A stretch of DNA of 64,000 bases from Siphonodentalium dalli (lineage: Eukaryota > Mollusca > Scaphopoda > Gadilida > Siphonodentaliidae). Below are positions 63,809 through 64,000 of the stretch, piece after piece. The DNA lies in contig CP136065.1 of the NCBI GenBank assembly GCA_032622095.1, positions 25,925,141 to 25,989,140 of the forward strand, read 5' to 3'. Numbering within the stretch: position 1 is the stretch's first letter; each line of letters starts with the position of its first letter. Below the pieces are notes generated by a model. The model made no database searches. It saw only the letters and a list, made by a program, of their open reading frames with translations, and had not been told where the DNA came from. The translations under genes and the position numbers were made by a program.

Positions 63809-64000
63809 CTGGAAAAAAAATTAAAATTAGTGATAAAAATTGCAGGACTTATAATATTCATAAATGTTAGCGAAAATTAAAATATATCATTTCTAAAGCG
63901 AATCAGCTGTTTTTACGAGAATCAAACTGAGAATCATGATTCTGATTCCCATCAGATTTTAAGCCCTGAACTGTACAATAGCTTCTTTAGTTATGCTATA

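Overview
The window is eukaryotic nuclear DNA, AT-rich and very repeat-dense, with long introns bounded by canonical splice signals, poly-G/poly-C tracts and many foldback (palindromic) MITEs. There is no operon structure, Shine-Dalgarno site or compact ORF. The style (about 41-kb phosphatase gene, abundant foldback elements, TTAC- and GACA-type repeat tails) fits a marine invertebrate, probably a mollusc or another lophotrochozoan. That placement is an inference, not a proof.

Two protein genes can be reconstructed, lying tail to tail. (1) A plus-strand gene for a divergent PP1-type serine/threonine protein phosphatase catalytic subunit. Its ten coding exons run from 9488 to 50219 and join in phase into 314 codons plus stop. 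All metal-binding and catalytic residues are present, but the usual PP1 C-terminal TPPR tail is missing. One intron is GC-AG, exon 4 has a tandemly duplicated donor, and exon 3 has a decayed partial copy in the following intron. (2) A minus-strand gene entering from the right edge. Three coding exons (63808-63737, 61870-61793, 58873-58818) join in phase and end in a stop about 205 nt before an AATAAA. They encode the C-terminal half of a small single-pass membrane protein that I do not recognise.

Layout: 1-5 kb is foldback elements, including one nested in another and a large nested inverted structure at 2.9-4.9 kb. 5.1-5.7 kb is a less AT-rich stretch with two perfect CRE palindromes, a weak promoter candidate. 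7-9.4 kb has two TTAA-flanked MITEs and a tandem repeat. 9.5-50.2 kb is the phosphatase gene, whose introns hold nearly every repeat family. 50.2-58.6 kb is the convergent intergenic region, again mostly MITEs and duplications. 58.6-64 kb is the small membrane-protein gene with tandem repeats in its introns.

The most distinctive system is the set of MITE families. Several different terminal sequences with TTAA target duplications (piggyBac-like) carry the same internal hairpin module, which contains a TATATAAG motif. A second foldback family has TA duplications (mariner-like), and its two arms share private substitutions. Nested insertions and a segmental duplication preserve the empty sites inside this window, so both target-site duplications can be read directly.
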